Part shown: piece after piece, positions 13,758-17,758 of the stretch | How positions within the stretch are numbered: position 1 is the stretch's first letter | Layout: each line of letters opens with the position of its first letter | Origin: JAPOQD01 sp964620555 | GTDB taxonomy: Bacteria; Pseudomonadota; Gammaproteobacteria; Pseudomonadales; Halieaceae | DNA length: 17,758 bases | Assembly: GCA_964620555.1 (NCBI GenBank) | Contig: CAZUGZ010000044.1 | Span: 1-17,758 of the forward strand | Reading direction: 5' to 3' | The notes under the pieces: model-generated | Database searches by the model: none | Seen by the model: only the letters and a program-made list of their open reading frames with translations | Told to the model about the DNA's origin: nothing | Made by a program: the position numbers and the translations under genes

Positions 13758-15248
13758 CTATTCCGGCCGCAGGTGTGGAAACAGCAGCACGTCCCGTATG
13801 GAAGGCACATCCGCCAGCAACATGACCAGCCGATCGATGCCGATGCCTTCGCCCGCGGCGGGCGGCATACCGTATTCCAGGGCCATCAGATAGTCCGCAT
13901 CGTAATGCATGGCCTCGTCATTGCCGGCTTCCTTGTCCTGCAACTGGGAGCGGAAGCGCACGGCCTGCTCCTCGGCATCATTGAGTTCGGAAAAACCGTT
14001 GGCCAATTCGCGACCGGCCACAAACAGTTCAAAGCGCTCGGCAAGTTCGGGATCGTCGTCCCGGGCCCGGGCCAGCGGCGAACCCTCGGTTGGGAAAGAG
14101 GTGATGAAAGTGGGTTGGTCGAGGCGATGTTCGACGGTTTTCTCGAAAATTTCGATTTGTAACTTGCCCAGGCCCCAGTGCTTCTGCAAGGGAATTTCCA
14201 GGGCTCCGGCGATGGCTCGGGCGCCGGCTGCCGCGGCCAATTCCGCTGCCGCCAATTCGGGATTGTAATGGAGGATGGCATCGAACAGGCTCATGCGTCG
14301 AAAGGGTGGCGTCAGGTCATAGCTCTGGCCCTGGTAGCTGATCGTGGTGCTGCCGAGCAGTTCCTGCGCCATGGTGCGCAGCAGCTCCTCGGTGAGTTCC
14401 ATGGCGTCCCGATAGTCGGCGTAGGCCCAGTAGTACTCCAGCATGGTGAACTCCGGGTTGTGCCGGGTAGAGAGCCCTTCGTTGCGAAAACTGCGATTGA
14501 TCTCGAACACCCGCTCGAAACCACCTACCAACAGGCGCTTGAGATACAACTCCGGGGCGATGCGCAGGTACATGTCGCTGCCCAGGGCATGGTGGTGGGT
14601 GACGAACGGCCGGGCCGTGGCGCCCCCGGGAAGGCTGTGCAGCATGGGCGTTTCCACTTCCATGAAGTGGCGACTCTGGAAAAAGTGACGGATGAAGTCG
14701 ACCATCCGGGAACGCAGCCGGAACACCCGGCGCGACTCCGGGTTGGCGATCAGGTCCACGTGGCGCCGCCGGTAACGCAGTTCCCGATCCTCGAGGCCGT
14801 GGTACTTGTCGGGCAGCGGGCGCAGTGACTTGGTCAGCAGGCGAGCCTGAGCCAGGTTGATGTAGAGGTCACCCCGACCGGATTTGTGCAGGAGGCCGCT
14901 CCCGCCAATGATATCGCCAAGGTCCCAGGACCCGATCTCGGCCAGTGCCGGTGCCGAAAGCTGTTGCCGGTTGATGTACAGCTGCATCTGGCCACTGACA
15001 TCCTCGATCAACAGGAAAGCTCCGCGGTTACGAATCAGGCGACCGCAGACGGAAAATTCCTGGCCCTCCCGCTCCAGTTCGGAGCGCTCGCGATGTGCGT
15101 GAGCCGCCTGTAATTCGCCACACAGGGCGGTGCGGCGGAAGTCGTTGGGAAAGACCGGACCGGACCCGCGCAAGCGCCGCAACTTGCGCCTGCGCTCCGC
15201 AATCAACTTGTTCTCGTCGGCACTCTGAGGTGGTTCGGCTTCTGTCAT
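13758..15248 (-). CDS. lysS: Lysyl-tRNA synthetase, class II
   Basis: Charges tRNA-Lys with lysine. The protein has 496 residues, close to the E. coli enzyme. The N-terminal OB-fold anticodon-binding domain covers about 60-145 (FSVCGRLIRNRGAFLLIED). The class II core has motif 1 around 195-210 (FMEVETPMLHSLPGGA), motif 2 at 254-273 (FRNEGLSTRHNPEFTMLEYY) and motif 3 at 466-474 (GEGIGIDRL). The adenylate-site segment GRELANGFSELNDAEEQ is also clear. The start follows the prfB stop by 23 bp, the same prfB-lysS order as in E. coli, so the two are probably one transcript. Confidence 0.98.
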   Translation of the reverse strand: MTEAEPPQSADENKLIAERRRKLRRLRGSGPVFPNDFRRTALCGELQAAHAHRERSELEREGQEFSVCGRLIRNRGAFLLIEDVSGQMQLYINRQQLSAPALAEIGSWDLGDIIGGSGLLHKSGRGDLYINLAQARLLTKSLRPLPDKYHGLEDRELRYRRRHVDLIANPESRRVFRLRSRMVDFIRHFFQSRHFMEVETPMLHSLPGGATARPFVTHHHALGSDMYLRIAPELYLKRLLVGGFERVFEINRSFRNEGLSTRHNPEFTMLEYYWAYADYRDAMELTEELLRTMAQELLGSTTISYQGQSYDLTPPFRRMSLFDAILHYNPELAAAELAAAAGARAIAGALEIPLQKHWGLGKLQIEIFEKTVEHRLDQPTFITSFPTEGSPLARARDDDPELAERFELFVAGRELANGFSELNDAEEQAVRFRSQLQDKEAGNDEAMHYDADYLMALEYGMPPAAGEGIGIDRLVMLLADVPSIRDVLLFPHLRPE

Positions 15249-15271
15249 CGGCTCGTTTTCACAGCTACCAG

Positions 15272-16370
15272 CTAGAGACCACTTTTCAGTGAGGCCTCAA
15301 TGAAGGCATCGATATCGCCATCCAGCACGGCCTGGGTATTGCTGGTCTCCACGCCGGTGCGAAGGTCCTTGACCCGTTGGTCATCCAGGACATAGGAGCG
15401 AATCTGGCTACCCCAACCGATGCTGGATTTGCTGTCCTCCACGGCCTGGGCGCTCTCCTTGCGTCGCAACATCTCCTGCTCATACAGCCTGGCACGCAAC
15501 ATTTTCCAGGCCCGATCCCGATTCTGGTGCTGAGAGCGTTCACTCTGGCACTGCACCACAATGCCGCTCGGGGCGTGGGTCAGCCGCACTGCTGAATCGG
15601 TCTTGTTGACGTGCTGGCCGCCTGCGCCGCTGGCCCGATAGGTGTCGGTGCGAACGTCCGAGGGATCGATTTCAATGTTCACGGTGTCATCCAGTTCCGG
15701 TGATACGAAGACCGAACTGAAGGAAGTATGACGGCGATTGCCGGAGTCGAACGGTGATTTTCGAACCAGCCGGTGGACTCCGGTTTCGGTGCGCAAGCGG
15801 CCGAAGGCATAGCTTCCCTCGAAGCGAATGGTAGCACTTTTTATACCGGCCACCTCGCCGCTGGACACTTCTTCCATGGTGGTCCTGAACTCCCTGGATT
15901 CCCCCCAGCGAAGATACATGCGCAGCAGCATCTCGGCCCAATCCTGCGCTTCAGTGCCTCCGGACCCGGCCTGAATATCCAGAAAGGCATTGTTCTGGTC
16001 CATTTCCCCGGTGAACATGCGCCGAAACTCCAGTTGCTCAAGTAGCTGCAGCAGTTCGGCCAGGTCCTTGCCGATTTCGGCGACGGCGGCTTCATCGCCC
16101 TCTTCCACCGCCAACTCCAGCAGTTGCGCGGCATCGTCGTGCCCCTGGACAAGCTGCTCGATGCTGGCAACCACGGAGTCCAGCGAAGCCCGCTCGCGAC
16201 CCAGGGCCTGGGCGCGTTGCGGCTCGTCCCAGATACCGGCCTCGGCCAGTTCCAGATCTACCTCGGCGAGGCGTTCCCTGGCGTTAGCGTAGTCAAAGAA
16301 ACCCCTTGAGCAGTCGGGTCCGCTCCGCAATATCCTCGAGGGCCTGTAACAGGGGGTTGATTTCCAACAT
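15272..16370 (-). CDS. prfB: Peptide chain release factor 2 (programmed +1 frameshift)
   Basis: Releases finished protein at UGA and UAA codons. It is encoded in two frames. Codons 1-25 run from 16370 to 16296 (MLEINPLLQALEDIAERTRLLKGFL), then an in-frame TGA at 16295-16293. A +1 shift skips one T and continues at GAC (16294), giving DYANARERL to the stop at 15272. The joined product has 365 residues, exactly the E. coli length. The stop-recognition motif SPF (KSPFDSG) and the catalytic GGQ (SGAGGQHVN) are present. ATG at 16379 (MQTMLEINP) is an alternative start; 16370 matches E. coli MFEINP better. A single-frame reading gives a spurious long N-terminus. Confidence 0.96.
16292..16310 (-). 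promoter_or_regulatory. prfB programmed +1 frameshift signal
   Basis: On the minus strand the sequence reads CTCAAGGGGTTTCTTTGAC. It has an internal Shine-Dalgarno-like AAGGGG, three bases, the slippery CTT codon and TGA followed by C. This is the same layout as E. coli (AGGGGG-TAT-CTT-TGA-C). Low RF2 slows termination at TGA and favours the shift, so RF2 regulates its own synthesis. Confidence 0.95.
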
Positions 16371-16397
16371 GGTCTGCATCCGTGAAAGTCTCGCCGG

Positions 16398-16419
16398 GGG
16401 TGCGCATTGTAGCGCACCC
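16398..16419 (-). promoter_or_regulatory. Palindrome enclosing a -10-like hexamer upstream of prfB
   Basis: GGGTGCGC (16398-16405) and GCGCACCC (16412-16419) form a perfect 8-bp inverted repeat. Its six-base centre reads TACAAT on the minus strand, a good -10 hexamer placed to start prfB transcription near 16399. No good -35 was seen. There is no T-run, so it is not a typical terminator for the upstream gene. Confidence 0.4.
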
Positions 16420-16499
16420 TGCACCCACCTGCCGCCCCTGGTGAGCCCCTTGCGGCGACGCCTCCAGCACTGGCGCCCACTTCTTCGGCAGCGTTGCAG

Positions 16500-17732
16500 T
16501 CACCCCCCGTAAAACCAGTAGCCGACCGCAATTGCCGCGCTGATTCCGGCGATATCGGCGCTGATTCCACAACCGACCGCATGGCGGGTATGGCGGATTC
16601 CCACGGCGCCAAAATACACCGCCAGAACGTAGAAAGTGGTCTCGGTGGAGCCCTGCATGGTGGCGGCCAGCAGGCCCTGGAAGGAATCCACTCCATGCTG
16701 ATTGATGGTTTCGATCATCATGGCGCGAGCCCCGGAACCACTCAGGGGCTTCATCACCGCCGTGGGCATGGCATCCACCCAGGCGGTATCCCAACCCCCG
16801 CTGCTGACCAGCCAGCGCAGTCCATCCAGCAGGCCCTCCAGCGCACCGCTGGCCCGCAGCATACCAATGGCCACCAGCATGGCCAATAGAAATGGCAGCA
16901 GATCGATGGCGGTCTGAAAACCCCGTTTGGCCCCTTCCACAAAGGTTTCGTAGACGTTGACCTGACGCCGCTGTGCAGCCACCAGGAAGGTCATGATCAG
17001 CGCCAGAATCAACAGGTTGCTGAGGGTGCTGGAGTGGCTGGCCAGTTGCTCCGCGCTCAAGGTCGCAAACCAGGCCAGCAAACTCAAGAGGGTGGCGCCG
17101 ACCAGGCCCAGCCAAAGCAGAATCACCCTGTCCCAAAGCCGCAGCCGCTGTACCCAGGCAGTGACCAGCAGGCCCACCAGCGTAGAACAACTGGTCGCCA
17201 ACAGAATGGGAATAAACACCGTGGCGGGATCGGTTGCTCCCAGTTGCGCCCGGTACAGGAGGATGGTGACCGGGAACAAAGTCACCGAGGAGGTATTCAG
17301 CACCAGGAAAAGAATTTGTGCGTTGCTGGCGGTATCCGGCTGCGGATTGAGGGTCTGCAAATCCTGCATGGCGCGAATACCGAGCGGCGTGGCGGCATTG
17401 TCCAGGCCCAGCAGGTTGGCGGAAAAATTCAGGGTCATGGAAGAGATGGCCGGATGCCCGGCCGGTACTTCCGGCATCAGGCGGGTAAACAACGGAGACA
17501 TCAGTCGCCCCAGCTTTCCCACCAGGCCACTGGCTTCACCCAGCGCCACTATCCCCAGCCACAGACAGAGCAGACCGATCAGGCCAATGGCCAGTTCCAC
17601 CGACAGACCCGCCATGTCGAACAGGGCCTGGACCATGCGCTGGAACACCTCGCCATCCCCCAGCCACCACCACTGGGCCAGACCAGCCACTGCGGATATC
17701 AGGAAAAAGCTCAACCAGATGCGGTGCAACAC
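16500..17732 (-). CDS. SpmA-SpmB fusion, nucleoside-recognition (Gate) domain membrane protein
   Basis: A 410-residue multi-pass inner-membrane protein that joins counterparts of Bacillus SpmA and SpmB. The N-terminal half carries the SpmA signature NFSANLLGLDNAATPLGIRA at about 102-121. The C-terminal half carries SpmB features: a Gate-type helix LLPFLLAMLVAIGMLRASGAL, KPLSGSGARAMMIE, MQGSTETTFYVLAVYFGAVG and ISADIAGI. About nine hydrophobic segments are visible. The start is GTG at 17732 with GGGGAG eight bases upstream, which supports it. In Bacillus these proteins act in spore core dehydration; in non-sporulating proteobacteria the fused form has no settled role and may move a small solute. 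It precedes prfB on the same strand with a 129-bp gap. Confidence 0.88.
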   Translation of the reverse strand: MLHRIWLSFFLISAVAGLAQWWWLGDGEVFQRMVQALFDMAGLSVELAIGLIGLLCLWLGIVALGEASGLVGKLGRLMSPLFTRLMPEVPAGHPAISSMTLNFSANLLGLDNAATPLGIRAMQDLQTLNPQPDTASNAQILFLVLNTSSVTLFPVTILLYRAQLGATDPATVFIPILLATSCSTLVGLLVTAWVQRLRLWDRVILLWLGLVGATLLSLLAWFATLSAEQLASHSSTLSNLLILALIMTFLVAAQRRQVNVYETFVEGAKRGFQTAIDLLPFLLAMLVAIGMLRASGALEGLLDGLRWLVSSGGWDTAWVDAMPTAVMKPLSGSGARAMMIETINQHGVDSFQGLLAATMQGSTETTFYVLAVYFGAVGIRHTRHAVGCGISADIAGISAAIAVGYWFYGG

Positions 17733-17758
17733 CAGCTCTACTCCCCTACCGCGAAGGC

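Noticed and set aside
16398..16419. The 8-bp palindrome as a rho-independent terminator of the spmAB fusion gene
   Set aside because: No T-run follows on the minus strand, and the -10-like centre suggests a promoter role instead.
16258..17190. A 310-codon minus-strand frame across the spmAB fusion and the prfB leader
   Set aside because: It covers the spmAB gene out of frame, has Gly/Arg-rich nonsense-like composition and no family motif.
1..17758. CRISPR arrays, rRNA, tRNA genes and insertion-sequence transposases
   Set aside because: No regularly spaced repeats, no tRNA-like cloverleaf segments and no transposase motifs were seen on either strand.

Overview
The window looks like the chromosome of a free-living gammaproteobacterium. 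Evidence: guaB-guaA divergent from xseA, prfB followed by lysS, RF2 with the classical +1 frameshift site, and proteins that follow the E. coli orthologues closely (RF2 comes to exactly 365 residues once the frameshift is made). Genus cannot be told from the sequence. By eye the DNA from about 4,270 onward is GC-rich, while 1-4,267 is clearly more AT-rich.

Layout. (1) 1-4,267 is accessory DNA lying directly beyond the 3' end of guaA, a known island insertion site. It holds a sulfotransferase, a 3'-truncated P-loop ATPase (DUF4143-type), a Fic-family AMPylase-like protein and a parDE toxin-antitoxin pair. The last three modules are separated and bounded by related copies of a short repeat carrying TACCATG / CATGGTA; the ATPase frame breaks off inside one copy. 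No integrase is visible. (2) 4,268-8,765 is core metabolism: guaB-guaA (IMP to XMP to GMP) on the minus strand and xseA (exonuclease VII large subunit) divergent from guaB. (3) 8,766-8,985 is a short AT-rich spacer followed by a coding-like remnant with no start codon. (4) 8,986-13,177 is a signalling block: a Crp-family regulator divergent from a translationally coupled set of REC-cyclase, single-domain receiver and membrane histidine kinase. (5) 13,134-17,732 is a minus-strand set: an SpmA-SpmB fusion, prfB, lysS and a small lipoprotein whose 3' end overlaps the kinase gene tail to tail.

How the parts may work together. The kinase has no receiver of its own, but two receivers lie just upstream, one fused to a class III nucleotidyl cyclase, so phosphorylation probably sets cyclic nucleotide synthesis. 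The cyclase has intact catalytic metal, Asn and Arg residues, but Glu where adenylate cyclases carry the adenine-selecting Lys. The adjacent Crp-like protein keeps the cNMP phosphate-binding cassette but has Leu where E. coli CRP has the adenine-contacting Thr127. Together these suggest a local cyclic nucleotide circuit that may use cGMP, resembling in content the gcy locus of Rhodospirillum centenum. This is the most interesting system in the window; ligand identity is inference.
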